DNA of 64,000 bases from CAVPLU01 sp964601325 (GCA_964601325.1 CAZRNA010000002.1:1-64000), one strand, 5' to 3'; positions 43,883 through 53,176 are shown, counted from the stretch's first letter. Notes: generated from the sequence alone by a model not told the origin. Made by a program: numbers and translations.

Positions 43883-45532
43883 CTAGACGGGTAGGCCTGC
43901 TAGGAGCTTCTTGGTTGATGAGACGCATGCGCGGTATGTGATAGCTGAGATCAAGGCCGTCAGGGTCAACGATGCGAAGCAGGCGGCGGCGAAGTAGATG
44001 TTATTGTCCAACCACTGGAGTTTGAAGAGTACGTACATTCCGTAAGGTGCCAGTATAGCGCCCGCAACCGTCGCGCCGAGCAGCATGCCCGTTAGCACTC
44101 CGGTGAGGCGGATGAAGCGGCTTCTTATCGTCTCGCTGAAATCTGGGTACTTGGCTCCCAACGTCAACCCTACGAAGGATTCAGCAAGGATCAGGGCTGC
44201 TAGAACGAGTAGCATAGCTAGCGAGGACTTGAAGCTCGCGTGCCCGAGCAGAGTGATGCCAAGCCAGAAAGCGATCGCTACCGGTAGCGACAGGATAATG
44301 TTGGCAGTCACCTTCGCTCTAACGAACTCTCCCGGCAATAGTGGAGAGGAGTAGAGATTCCAGACCGCTGAGCCCTCCTGCCCGACGCTTATCATAGAAG
44401 TGAACAGCGCGAAAAACGTCAGGCCGAAAATCAACGGGAAGAACCAGAACATGATGCCTAGGGAAGAGGCTGGACTCCGGTTCGTGGACACTAGCGAAGG
44501 GATCAACAATGACGCGACAATGAGGATCGGAATGGCTAGGAATCTCGCCATCTCTCTGCGGCGGCTGAGTGATCTGAAGTCCTTCCTGACGATGGCGCTC
44601 TCGGCGGGGTTCAAACCCAATCTGCTTAGGAAGCCGGCGCTGGGTGCGTATGTGGCTGTTGATAGTTTGACCGAGACTGGCATGGGCATCCAGTAAGCCT
44701 GCCTCAACCTCACGCATGCTAGGAAGAAGAGTCCGCAGAGAAGAAACGTGAGAAATGCGTACAGAAACGCGGACAAGAGATTGTCTTCAATGAAGCTGGC
44801 TACGGCAAGTGACGGCCAGACCAGAGGGAAATACGATGCGCCTTGGACGCTGCCGGCTACACTTCCGAGAAGGGACAGCATGATCGTCGGGTTGAAGATT
44901 AACTGAAAGAACACGAATACTACGATGAGCACGACAAGTCTCAGTATCATCACTGCTCTTCCGCTACGCTTGTAGAGGAGCGATGAGGCTCGATTCGTGA
45001 ACGCTCTCAGTGCCTCCAATCCAAAGGCCCCAATGAGCACACCAACGAAGCTCATCAGAACCGTTATGATCCATGCGTAGATCAGCCCGAACTGCAACGC
45101 AAGTCCGAGGGCCGCCCCCAGCCCCACTGCCACATAGATGGAGTAAGAGAACGCGAGCGAGGCCGAAGATGCTAGGACATACTCAGCCGCGGTGATGGGT
45201 AAATGGTTGATCATGTCGGTTGACGTGAAGTTGAACGAGTAGCTCAACTCCCACAGCAGTCCTGAAATCATGATCAGGCTGATCAGGAAGATCGGCAAGT
45301 CGACGATCACTTGGACGGCAAGCGACGAACTCGTAGAAGTCGAGAGCGAAGCGGCGAAGATCGAGGCGAGCCTTTGAGCTACAAGGCAAGCTACTATGAA
45401 AGCCGCGGTGTCGATGAGCACTATCGCGGATGGTCGCCTCAGGAAATCTAACCTACCTCTTATGGTTCTGTTTGCCCTCAACTGCGAAAAGGTGAGAACC
45501 TTAGTCAGTTGATATGCGGCCCGGAGGTTCAT
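43883..45532 (-). CDS. ABC-2 type exporter permease
   Basis: This 549-residue protein has about 12 hydrophobic spans in two halves, with a central charged loop containing FRSLSRRREMARFLAIP (about 330-346). Such large permeases pair with one ATPase in ABC-2 exporters for antibiotics, lipids or polymers. The start codon overlaps the stop of the upstream ATPase gene by four bases, so the pair is one unit. Substrate unknown. Confidence 0.8.
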   Translation of the reverse strand: MNLRAAYQLTKVLTFSQLRANRTIRGRLDFLRRPSAIVLIDTAAFIVACLVAQRLASIFAASLSTSTSSSLAVQVIVDLPIFLISLIMISGLLWELSYSFNFTSTDMINHLPITAAEYVLASSASLAFSYSIYVAVGLGAALGLALQFGLIYAWIITVLMSFVGVLIGAFGLEALRAFTNRASSLLYKRSGRAVMILRLVVLIVVFVFFQLIFNPTIMLSLLGSVAGSVQGASYFPLVWPSLAVASFIEDNLLSAFLYAFLTFLLCGLFFLACVRLRQAYWMPMPVSVKLSTATYAPSAGFLSRLGLNPAESAIVRKDFRSLSRRREMARFLAIPILIVASLLIPSLVSTNRSPASSLGIMFWFFPLIFGLTFFALFTSMISVGQEGSAVWNLYSSPLLPGEFVRAKVTANIILSLPVAIAFWLGITLLGHASFKSSLAMLLVLAALILAESFVGLTLGAKYPDFSETIRSRFIRLTGVLTGMLLGATVAGAILAPYGMYVLFKLQWLDNNIYFAAACFASLTLTALISAITYRACVSSTKKLLAGLPV

Positions 45533-46311
45533 CTCAACAAAGCCTCAACGATCTCTCTCACATCACCCGTCCCAGTCAGCTTGAGGAAAAGCTCCTCCAA
45601 AGTTGAACCAGGCATCCCAGCTTTGCTTCGCAGTTCAGCTACGGACCCTTGCGCCAAAACTTGTCCCTCGTGCATGATTGCGACTCTGGTGCAGATCGCC
45701 TCAGCGATCTCTAGGACGTGTGTGCTGAGGACGGTGCTCACGCCTTCATCCGCCAACTTGTGGATTAGGTCTTTGAGGATCTTAGCGGATCTTGGGTCCA
45801 AACCGTTCAAGGGCTCGTCCAGGATCAGCAGTTTCGGTTTATGCAGCAAGGCGGCGATGATTGCGGCTTTCTGTCTCATGCCCTGGGAGTATCCGCTGAG
45901 CATCTCGTTCTCTCTTCCCTCAAGCTCGAAGGCCTTCAGAAACTCCGTGATTCTCTCCCTCTTAGTCTGAGCATTGAGCTTGTAGAGATCGGCGACGAAG
46001 TCCAGATACTCGAGGCATGTCAGAAATTCGTAGAGACGTGGTGACTCGGGCACGTAGCCGACGATTCTTCTAACATCGATCGGGTTTCGCTGGACATCGA
46101 ATCCGCCCACCGTGATGGAGCCGTCGTCGGGCTTCAGCAGGCCAAGCATCATCTTCATCAGGGTTGACTTGCCTGAACCGTTTGGTCCGAGCAACCCGAA
46201 GACCTCCCCGTGATCCACGTTGAGGCTCACTTCGTAGACGGCTCTTGTGTCTCCGAAGCGCTTGACCACCGACTCTATCTCGACGGCATGTGACCTATTC
46301 ATAACGACCAT
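45529..46311 (-). CDS. ABC transporter ATP-binding protein
   Basis: All ABC ATPase motifs are present: Walker A GPNGSGKST, Q-loop region VGYVPES, signature LSGYSQGMRQKA, Walker B LLILDEPLNGLD and switch His in LSTHVLE. The C-terminal extension after residue 215 is typical of CcmA-type drug/lipid exporters. It is translated with the following permease with a four-base overlap. The start may be Met1 or Met4. Confidence 0.93.
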   Translation of the reverse strand: MVVMNRSHAVEIESVVKRFGDTRAVYEVSLNVDHGEVFGLLGPNGSGKSTLMKMMLGLLKPDDGSITVGGFDVQRNPIDVRRIVGYVPESPRLYEFLTCLEYLDFVADLYKLNAQTKRERITEFLKAFELEGRENEMLSGYSQGMRQKAAIIAALLHKPKLLILDEPLNGLDPRSAKILKDLIHKLADEGVSTVLSTHVLEIAEAICTRVAIMHEGQVLAQGSVAELRSKAGMPGSTLEELFLKLTGTGDVREIVEALLR

Positions 46312-46409
46312 TCCACGGAAGAGCGCTTGTTGAAAAGTACGCTTGGTCTTGAACCTTTCGCGGAAGGCCTACTGGGTCGCGTTGGTGTCGTGTGGGGAAG
46401 ACATATTCA

Positions 46410-47339
46410 CTAATCTTGCATCGCAAGTCCTTTTCCGATGATGCGCGTCTTCTTGGCGTTGAGATCCAGTAAGAGGAAAATGTCTTCCGGTGTGTACACT
46501 ATCGGTTTCTCAGATTCTATGCTTAGTGAAGTTTCGTCTTTTCCGGTGATTGTGATAGGGACTGTCTGCATGCCCACGGTAACATGGAAAGCACCTTCTC
46601 TCACATCATCAGGATAGAACGGACTTTTCTTGAAGGAGAGCTTCACCGTTGTGCCTGTCTTAGCGCTGTCAGAAGCGCATAGGACGGACCCTCTTTTCAT
46701 CTCTTCAACGGCGGCGCCTTTTATGGCTAGACCGACCCTTGATCCAGCCTCAGCTTCGTCGAAGTCTTCATCCTGCATCTGTATGGAACGCACCATTACT
46801 CTCTTGTTGGCTGGCAGCAGGGTGAGCTCGTCATACTTCCTTACGATGCCCTTCTTCATGAATCCCAGTATGACTTCGCCTACTCCTTTGACACTGAAGG
46901 AATGGTCCACCGCGACCAGAACCGGTGAGGCCGTATCTCTTTCGAGGTCAAAGGTTTTCAGAACCTGAAGCATCTTGCCCGGATCTCGCTTCCCAATGAT
47001 GAAAGAGACGAGAGACGTGTCTTTGGTTATCGCGGTTATTTGATCAGGCGTTGCGTAGAGGGAGGTTACAGCTATTCCCTTAGAGATGCCGAGCGAGTCG
47101 AGCATTACGACGGTCTCGCCCAATTCTCTTGTCATTTCGGCGAATGTGACAACGGCAGCGTCAATGCTGGAGACTATCTCGCTCTTCGCTGATAGCTTGT
47201 CCTCCAGAGGGGACATGAACGTGAATATGTGCTCGTCCATTTTCCTGTTGAACATGACGATGTCGCTTCCGGTTTCTTTCTTGCCCAACTCTCGGCCAAT
47301 CGCATCGTCATGGAACACGCCGACTGCAAGATGTTTCAT
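46410..47339 (-). CDS. EF-Tu/SelB-like protein with degenerate GTPase domain
   Basis: Residues about 145-225 match the EF-Tu domain 2 barrel: VLVAVDHSFSVKGVGEVILGFMKKG, then YDELTLLPANKRVMVRSIQM and AGSRVGLAIKGA. A third barrel-like part follows. The N-terminal region should be a G domain but starts MKHLAVGVFHDDAIGRELGKKE with no GxxxxGK[ST] P-loop and no NKxD; only the outline (FNRK, ITSLYATPDQ) remains. It may be a pseudo-GTPase acting as a translation adaptor. ATG 47339 was chosen over one ten codons upstream. Confidence 0.72.
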   Translation of the reverse strand: MKHLAVGVFHDDAIGRELGKKETGSDIVMFNRKMDEHIFTFMSPLEDKLSAKSEIVSSIDAAVVTFAEMTRELGETVVMLDSLGISKGIAVTSLYATPDQITAITKDTSLVSFIIGKRDPGKMLQVLKTFDLERDTASPVLVAVDHSFSVKGVGEVILGFMKKGIVRKYDELTLLPANKRVMVRSIQMQDEDFDEAEAGSRVGLAIKGAAVEEMKRGSVLCASDSAKTGTTVKLSFKKSPFYPDDVREGAFHVTVGMQTVPITITGKDETSLSIESEKPIVYTPEDIFLLLDLNAKKTRIIGKGLAMQD

Positions 47340-47479
47340 GGGGTCACGAACATTATGGTGACATATCAATTCTCACGAAGAAGGACCGCGTCGCGGGCTC
47401 ACATTGAGATGCTTCGATGGCGTTTTGACCAAGCCAGAAATGCGCTTCGACACTGTCCTAATTTCGCAGGCAATGATTC

Positions 47480-48028
47480 TCATGAGATCTCCGACATGGC
47501 TTGGCGTCGTATCGCATAGACCGGTATTCCGTAACGTCTCAATAATGTAACGATTCTTTCCACTGAAAAGGCGCGCAGAAGTAGTGATCCTAGAAAGCCT
47601 ACGGCGACAATAGAACCGGCCACTACCCCAAGCCATGTGATTCCTAGCGGTAGAGCCAGGATGTAGCTTAGATACGTTCCAACTATCACAGTCACTATCA
47701 GTATCTGCAGCCCAATTGCGACAAGGACTCGCCACCTGCCTCCACCTGTGGCGACTCTCCAGGCGACGTAGCCTGCAACCAGATTCGCGATAGAGCCCCC
47801 GACGATGTCAACGGGCCCGAGCCCTCCGAAGAGGTTGGCTACGAAAGCGCCTAAAGATAACCCAAGGATTGCGGGCCACCCGAAGAGGATTGCCAACGGT
47901 AGAAGCGCGTCAGCGACTCTCACTTGAAAGACTTGGAAACTGATGGGAGCAAGAACCATGACGCCGACGGCGTAGAGAGCTGCGAAGCCTGCCGTGAAAA
48001 TTGTAACTACAGATTTGCGACCTTTCAT
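47480..48028 (-). CDS. QueT-like ECF substrate-binding membrane protein
   Basis: A 182-residue membrane protein with about six spans. It contains FQVRVADALLPLAILFGWPA and LGAFVANLFGGLGPVDIVGG, characteristic of the QueT family of energy-coupling-factor S components, which in bacteria carry queuosine precursors. Archaea use archaeosine, so the substrate may differ. No ECF ATPase or T component is near. I saw no preQ1 riboswitch that I could support in the 230 bases upstream. Confidence 0.72.
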   Translation of the reverse strand: MKGRKSVVTIFTAGFAALYAVGVMVLAPISFQVFQVRVADALLPLAILFGWPAILGLSLGAFVANLFGGLGPVDIVGGSIANLVAGYVAWRVATGGGRWRVLVAIGLQILIVTVIVGTYLSYILALPLGITWLGVVAGSIVAVGFLGSLLLRAFSVERIVTLLRRYGIPVYAIRRQAMSEIS

Positions 48029-48225
48029 GCACTACTCCTCCCGACTCCGGGGTTTGTCAAGCGCAACGGGTGGGAGGCCCCACTCACGCGCCAAGCTCCT
48101 GCAGAGACTGGATCTGGTTAGTAAACTTGTGTGGTGTCGGAGTTGAATCGCAGGTATTCAGCGAATATGGATCGAGAGTTGGATCCAGACGCGGGGCCAG
48201 TGTCCCGTTCCAGCAGGTGGCGATT

Positions 48226-48241
48226 ATAAACGGTTATAAGA
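48226..48241 (+). promoter_or_regulatory. Promoter/operator of the toxin-antitoxin pair
   Basis: TTATAAACGGTTATAA holds two copies of TTATAA about ten bases apart, centred roughly 40-50 bases before the antitoxin ATG at 48279. It can serve as an archaeal TATA region, and the repeat could be an autoregulatory operator, as antitoxins often repress their own genes. Confidence 0.4.
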
Positions 48242-48278
48242 TACTCATAATCTCTCATATTTGGCTGGGCGACTTTCG

Positions 48279-48464
48279 ATGATTACCACGATTCCCTTGG
48301 AGAAAGAGACCAGAGAACGCCTACGGTCTTTTGGAAGAAAGGGTGAGACCTACGATCAGGTCTTGAGGCGACTGATTTCGATAGCTGAACATGAAGAGTT
48401 CATGACACGGCAGTACGAACGTTTGAAGGACAAGAGTGCCTTCGTCAGCCTGGACGAGATCTGA
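48279..48464 (+). CDS. RelB-like antitoxin
   Basis: The 61-residue product begins MITTIPLEKETRERLRSFG, a ribbon-helix-helix-like pattern, and ends in an acidic tail (SAFVSLDEI) suited to neutralising a RelE-type toxin. A TTG at 48261 would add six residues but the ATG is preferred. The stop overlaps the ATG of the toxin gene by one base (TGATG). Confidence 0.75.
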   Translation: MITTIPLEKETRERLRSFGRKGETYDQVLRRLISIAEHEEFMTRQYERLKDKSAFVSLDEI

Positions 48465-48745
48465 TGCCTTACGAAGTGAAACTTCACCGCGAAGTCGTGA
48501 AGGCTCTCTCTAGAATGAACCCTGAACTTCGTTCAAGAATCATCAGAGCCCTGCGTAACCTCCAGAAAGACCCCTTTCAGTCCCGCTCGGGCGCGGATAT
48601 TGCCAGACTGATTGGAACGAAGGGAAGACAAGATCTGTTTCGATTGAGAGTCGGTGACTATAGAGCGATATACGCGGTCGAGGACAATATCGTCTACGTG
48701 ACCGATCTTTTCCATAGAGAGAAAGGCTACGGTAAAAGTCACTGA
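48464..48745 (+). CDS. RelE/ParE-type toxin
   Basis: The 93-residue basic protein shows the RelE fold: YEVKLHREVVKALSRMNPEL, IIRALRNLQKDPF, the strand DLFRLRVGDYRAIYAVEDN, and VTDLFHREKGYG at the end. The LRVGDYRAIY segment is a hallmark of RelE/ParE proteins, which cleave mRNA on the ribosome (RelE) or poison gyrase (ParE). It partners the antitoxin gene immediately upstream. Which target applies here cannot be told. Confidence 0.82.
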   Translation: MPYEVKLHREVVKALSRMNPELRSRIIRALRNLQKDPFQSRSGADIARLIGTKGRQDLFRLRVGDYRAIYAVEDNIVYVTDLFHREKGYGKSH

Positions 48746-48804
48746 TCGTCAGCCTTGGAATCTGGCACTACTAGCCACGTAATTGGGGCTAGAACCACTT
48801 GGCC

Positions 48805-49397
48805 TCATCCGGAATGAAGCAAAACCTGACTGTATCTTCCCATTGCAAATAGGGCGCGGTCTAGTCTACGAAATGGCGGATATTCTGTAGAGTTTCTAGT
48901 CTTGCTCGGCACCTGGGCGACCCAGTGATTGAAGTCGGTTCGGTAGGATTCGTACTCACTTTCATCTTGGATCAGTCTGCTTGCCTGATCAACCTCATCC
49001 CCACGACCAGAGATCAGAAGATACGCCTTGAGCACGTACTGATCCCATACCGGATACTTGCGCGGGCTTATGATGTGACATATGAAGAAGCGCTTGACCA
49101 GTCCCCTTTCGAAAAAGCCTTCCCAAATTCGGTAACGGAAGGCGCTTCTTTGAATCTCAACTTGTTCAGTTGAGGTAGTCGCTTGATGACTGGGCGAGGA
49201 TCCCAGCTGGGGACCGGTCTGTATTTCCACCCAAACAGATACCTGACGTCGTCGGCGGTGAGTTTTCCACCCTTCCACTTCAAATGCCGCAGAAACTCAG
49301 AGTCCGGATGTTGCTTGCTATCTTCGTAGAACTGCTCCCAATATTCCACAAAATCGCTCGAGGAATTGCACGTGGTCCTTGAGAGTTTAGTGAACAT
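48805..49397 (-). pseudogene. Hypothetical protein with apparent frameshift
   Basis: The frame from ATG 49397 encodes about 95 residues with WKGGKLTADDVRYLFGWKYR and KLRFKEAPSVTEFGKAF, then drifts into a stop at 49068. The neighbouring frame continues from about 49113 as ERGLVKRFFICHIISPRKYP, KAYLLISGRGDEVDQASRLI and ends at 48805. The switch lies at a TTTTT run; one more T joins them into a protein of about 197 residues. The family is unknown, but the continuity of charged and hydrophobic pattern supports one gene. Confidence 0.5.
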
Positions 49398-49504
49398 AGA
49401 TCACAGCCTCGCCGTGTGTTCTGTCAATTACCCCTAGCGCCGGGCTCTCTTGACTAATCTCGCTTTCCTGTTCCTCGACAGGCACTCTCAGCTTGAGTGC
49501 AGTT

Positions 49505-50026
49505 TCAGTATACGTCGTAGACTGTGATCTCCCAGTATACGAGAAACGTTGGATTGGAAGAGAAGTTGGGAGCTTCCAGAAAAATCTCGATCTCCAATCC
49601 CAGTGGAACCTTTCCCAGCATGCCGCTTGGCACGCCTCGCAGGGAAGTGTAGAGTGTCTTGCTGTATTCGTGATGGAAGTCCCATTGCGTACGGTTCATC
49701 ACCTTCTCAGGATACAAGCCGAAAATGCGTACTTCGCTACTCTGACCCTCTCGAGACGAACGAACATAGTAACCGGTGATCCGGGCTACCTCGATTGTGG
49801 CCGCGATCTGCTGGTTCGCGCGCAATGTGAGCACAATCTTCAGTTGGCCTTCCTTTGGGACGAACCGCTCCGAATGGACGTAGTTGACAGGTTTTGCCTC
49901 CGTCAATGTTCCACTCACTGTGAGGAGATGCACCTCATTGTAGGCGGGCACCCACGCCACCAGTAGGATGGGAATCAGTATGACGATAAGAATTAGAATT
50001 GCAGTCATTCGCGTGGACCGCGTCAC
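49505..50026 (-). CDS. Membrane-anchored hypothetical protein
   Basis: The N-terminal MTRSTRMTAILILIVILIP and following hydrophobic stretch (to about residue 27) form a signal anchor. The rest is an all-beta-looking outer domain (KIVLTLRANQQIAATIEVA, PTFLVYWEITVYDVY). It probably faces the outside of the cell. It may be co-transcribed with the MsrPQ-like pair upstream but no functional link is known. Confidence 0.55.
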   Translation of the reverse strand: MTRSTRMTAILILIVILIPILLVAWVPAYNEVHLLTVSGTLTEAKPVNYVHSERFVPKEGQLKIVLTLRANQQIAATIEVARITGYYVRSSREGQSSEVRIFGLYPEKVMNRTQWDFHHEYSKTLYTSLRGVPSGMLGKVPLGLEIEIFLEAPNFSSNPTFLVYWEITVYDVY

Positions 50027-50171
50027 ACTCAGGACTCCTTTGGTGTGAGAAGATGCGACGCGCTCATTCGTAATAAAATGGTCGCCACATGGCGAAATAC
50101 TTCGGTTCTAATCCATATGAGGGGTGGAACGCCGGCGATCGGATGATTGCTCGCCGCATGGCTAGGAGTGA

Positions 50172-50498
50172 TCAGCCCATCTGGTAGAAGAAGGCTAGGT
50201 AGAGGATGGGCAGGAAAATCATGACGCCCACCAAGATTGAGATAAGATTGACTGTCAAGCCTTCTTTCATCTTCCATCTGAGAAGGATGAATCTTAACCT
50301 GATAGCGAAGTGGATAGTGAACAGTGCCATCGCGGGAATCGCCAAATCCAAGTGAGCAAAGAGTCCCCAAGACCGGTCGATGAAGCCTTTCGTAAGCATG
50401 TAACCACTTAGGGTCATCAGAAGGAACAGCCCCCAAAGCGACCAAGCTACGATACGGTCGAACATTGTCAGAGCGACTCTGCGATCCAATGGAACCAC
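50172..50498 (-). CDS. Small heme-type membrane protein, MsrQ/cytochrome b-like
   Basis: The 108-residue protein has three or four spans with paired histidines (FAHLDLAIP and FTIHFAIR) and basic inner loops, as in small cytochrome-b561-like subunits. It starts 36 bases after the molybdopterin oxidoreductase gene on the same strand. In MsrPQ systems such a subunit feeds electrons to the periplasmic reductase, so a similar partnership is likely. Heme binding is inferred, not shown. Confidence 0.6.
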   Translation of the reverse strand: MVPLDRRVALTMFDRIVAWSLWGLFLLMTLSGYMLTKGFIDRSWGLFAHLDLAIPAMALFTIHFAIRLRFILLRWKMKEGLTVNLISILVGVMIFLPILYLAFFYQMG

Positions 50499-50533
50499 TC
50501 CGCTAGCTTGACTTGTTCAATTCGACTCTGAAG

Positions 50534-51211
50534 CTATCCGTACCTGTCGTTTGTCGCCGGATCAGCGGTGTTACTGTAACCATTGCTCTCCCAGAAACCA
50601 AACTCCTGCGTTTCAGTGAATCTTAGCTGCTTAACCCACTTCGCACTCTTGTATCCGTACTTCCCCGGAACCACAAGTCGAAGAGGGCCCCCGTGTTCGG
50701 GCACTAGTGGTTTTCCGTCAAGCCCGTAGGCGAACAAGACATCATCGTGCATGAGGTAGTCGAGTGGGAGCGAAGTTGTGTAGAGGGGTGTTCCGTAGCA
50801 TGCGATCGTTGCATACTTCGCTTTGGCGGTTGGACGGGCCAGTTTTGCGATCTCTCCAAATCGGACGCCTTCCCACCTGTTGTCGAGTCTTGTCCAACCT
50901 GTCACGCAATCGAATTCGGAAACGCTGATTGTCTTGGGTAATTGCATGAACTGATTCCAATCTATTTTGAATGGATTCTCAACTTCGCCGTTCACCTCGA
51001 ACGCCCACGTGTCGAGGCTGACCTCAGGGACTCCGTCCACTTGGAGAACCTCTAGGGATTGAACCTCGGACTGCCCCGGCGGCAAACTAACAGCGCCGGA
51101 TACCTGCACCGGCCTGCGGAGTAGGAAGTATGCTGACACGCCTCCGAGACCCGCGAGTACAGCCGATACTAAACCGTATCTGATGAATCTCCTTCTATTG
51201 ATCGGCTTCAT
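50534..51211 (-). CDS. Tat-exported molybdopterin oxidoreductase (MsrP/sulfite oxidase-like)
   Basis: The ATG at 51211 gives MKPINRRRFIRYGLVSAVLAGLG, a twin-arginine signal followed by a hydrophobic stretch. The molybdenum domain contains VSEFDCVTGWTRLDNRWEG with the Mo-ligand Cys, GYGTPLYTTSL-like CYGTPLYTTSLPLDYL, HGGPLRLVVPGKYGYKSAKW and ends near FGFWESNGY. MsrP repairs methionine sulfoxide in exported proteins; sulfite oxidation is the other option. The downstream small membrane gene is the probable electron donor. Confidence 0.82.
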   Translation of the reverse strand: MKPINRRRFIRYGLVSAVLAGLGGVSAYFLLRRPVQVSGAVSLPPGQSEVQSLEVLQVDGVPEVSLDTWAFEVNGEVENPFKIDWNQFMQLPKTISVSEFDCVTGWTRLDNRWEGVRFGEIAKLARPTAKAKYATIACYGTPLYTTSLPLDYLMHDDVLFAYGLDGKPLVPEHGGPLRLVVPGKYGYKSAKWVKQLRFTETQEFGFWESNGYSNTADPATNDRYG

Positions 51212-51652
51212 GAAGACCCGCCTTCCGAGAATGAAGTTGCAAACGGGAACTACGCGTCTCATCCCGAGCCGGCCATAAGGACGTTCAGGCTTCCAACACT
51301 AATGCTAGCGCGCTCTTGACTTTCAACAAATGAAGATTTGCGAGCACATATCTTCAGCAACGACTAGCCGAAGTGTCGTGCCACAAGAAACGGATTCACC
51401 CAGGCTCGCCCACGCCAGTCCGGACTCGGTGACGCATGTGCGGCTTCCATGTGGCGAAAGTCGAGCTAGAAACCGACATAATTGGGAAGTCTGGAACCAG
51501 TCACAATGCTCAGAACCCATCGTGACACGCCTAGAAGCACTTACTCGCGAATCCCCCGCACATTTGATCTAGGATCGCATGCACAGTCTCGCGTGGTCTT
51601 CACGAAAGTTCAACTCCGAGTGAAGTATGCTCTCAGTCTAGATATTCGCAAG
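51212..51652. other. Intergenic region without a supported gene
   Basis: About 440 bases between the oxidoreductase start and the nitroreductase end. Open frames on the plus strand are antisense to the nitroreductase end and lack known domains. No RNA gene, repeat or terminator could be supported. Confidence 0.35.
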
Positions 51653-52177
51653 TCAAGCTTTGAAGCTCTGAGGATCGAAGCGGTTGCCATATTTCCCAAG
51701 AAAGACAAGCTCGCTCAACGGTTTACGGTTCTTCCGACCAACGATCTTCTTGACCGGATATCCGAAGCCCGAGATGATACTGGGATTCATCTCTCTCGGT
51801 ATGTTGAAGTCTCGACGAATGGACTCATCATTTACTCCCGTGTAAACGCGTGACGCAACTCCGAAGTTCCATGCGGCAAGCTGCATGTCCTGAACCACTC
51901 TGCCTGCGTCGATAAGGTGAAACGGATACTTCGGATTGGTCAACACTACCACGGCAAAGTTCGAGTGCTCAACCCAAGATCCTGTGGTGCTGTCTTCAGC
52001 CAACCGTTTGAGTTGATCTGGCCCCTGCACCAGAATGAACCGCCAATGCTGAGCGTTCATTCCACTCGCGGTAAGTCTCGCTGCCTCGAGGATCTTCAGC
52101 TTCACGTCGGCAGGCACATTCTTTGAACTGAACTCTCGGATCTCCAGTTTAGTTGTGATGCACGTGTAGGCATCCAT
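51653..52177 (-). CDS. Nitroreductase-family flavoprotein
   Basis: Starting at ATG 52177 the protein has the family pattern: KLEIREFSSKNVPADVKLKILEAARLTAS (spans about 10-38), GMNAQHWRFILVQG with the FMN-contacting region, AVVVLTNP, and a C-terminal FGYPVKKIVGRKNRKPLSELVF in the place of GYP...R family end. FMN is the expected cofactor and NAD(P)H the donor. At about 174 residues it is on the short side but complete. An upstream ATG would add nine residues. Confidence 0.82.
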   Translation of the reverse strand: MDAYTCITTKLEIREFSSKNVPADVKLKILEAARLTASGMNAQHWRFILVQGPDQLKRLAEDSTTGSWVEHSNFAVVVLTNPKYPFHLIDAGRVVQDMQLAAWNFGVASRVYTGVNDESIRRDFNIPREMNPSIISGFGYPVKKIVGRKNRKPLSELVFLGKYGNRFDPQSFKA

Positions 52178-52246
52178 AAGAGTCGCACCTGACCGATTCA
52201 ACAATGGATCGCGGCATTGTATTCTCTCTTGCGGCTGACAACGCCA

Positions 52247-53176
52247 CTAGACGGGAGAGGCGTTGTCCCAGACCCTTTCGAAGAGATTCTCGTACAGTTC
52301 AACCAGTAGCTCGTTCGTTGTCCAAGCGGCCTTGTCTGTACCATTTCTGACGTCGAAGTCGTTCGGACAGTTCTCGATAACGACAAGTTCTCGCCCGTCA
52401 ATACATACGAAATTCGCAGCAAGCGGTTTTGTGGTCTTTCTGATTTTGACGATGGCGGCCATTTCTCGAACAACCATATGGCTATCCTTGCTGGCTTGCC
52501 CCAGGACACGCACAGCTGCACCACGTTTCGCCGCGTTTTCCAAATGTTCGGAGTGAGCCTTGTAAGCTCTGACTAGGCCTGCGGGCGTCGCATAGTAGCT
52601 TATCGATTTGGTTGCGCGTTCCAGCATCCGGGCGACTCCGTTGTAGATGTGCTCGCGTCCGTGGATGTGCCACAGTTCATTTGCCTCTCTGGGGAGTTCA
52701 GATCCGCGGTTGCCGTGTTTGGTGAGCTCATGTTCCTGTGCAAGTTTCCGCACAGTCTCTTGAGTGAGCGCTGCTTGGTTCACTAATTCGTCCGCTTTCG
52801 TTTTCAAGATTGCCATGGGCGACGCGGCCCTGAAGGTTGCAGGGTTGCTGGGAATAATGTGGACCAGCTCCTTCCTTTGGAGGTGACGCAACGCTCCGTA
52901 TACTTTGGGGCGAGGCACGTGTCCGAGGAAACTAACTTCACTTGCCTTGAGCGGCCCATTCTTGATCAGCGCAAGATACGCCTTCGCTTCATAGAGTGTC
53001 AAATGTAGCAGCTGCAGCGCTCCAATTTCCTCGTCGTGAATACGGGCCGGCACGAGAGGCATCGAAGCAAGGCCCAGATCTGCATAGAACGAGGATTCGT
53101 GATCTGCACGCGCAGGCCTAAAGCCGGGCCTTTGCTGCTGAATTGGAGGTGCTCCGATCATGGAGGTGCTCGCCAA
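52247..53176 (-). CDS. TrmB-family transcriptional regulator
   Basis: A winged helix at about residues 55-120 (LTLYEAKAYLALIKNGPLKA, HVPRPKVYGALRHLQRKELV) is followed by a helical linker and the TrmB effector-type domain (WHIHGREHIYNGVARMLERA, AAVRVLGQ, FVCIDGRELVVIEN). TrmB proteins sense sugars or other small molecules and control transport or central metabolism in archaea. The first 40 residues are unstructured and may not be translated; an internal Met39 could be used. No adjacent target is obvious. Confidence 0.85.
   Translation of the reverse strand: MASTSMIGAPPIQQQRPGFRPARADHESSFYADLGLASMPLVPARIHDEEIGALQLLHLTLYEAKAYLALIKNGPLKASEVSFLGHVPRPKVYGALRHLQRKELVHIIPSNPATFRAASPMAILKTKADELVNQAALTQETVRKLAQEHELTKHGNRGSELPREANELWHIHGREHIYNGVARMLERATKSISYYATPAGLVRAYKAHSEHLENAAKRGAAVRVLGQASKDSHMVVREMAAIVKIRKTTKPLAANFVCIDGRELVVIENCPNDFDVRNGTDKAAWTTNELLVELYENLFERVWDNASPV

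Noticed and set aside
48029..48260. preQ1 riboswitch upstream of the QueT-like gene
   Set aside because: GC-rich stems can be drawn, but I could not recognise a preQ1 aptamer core.
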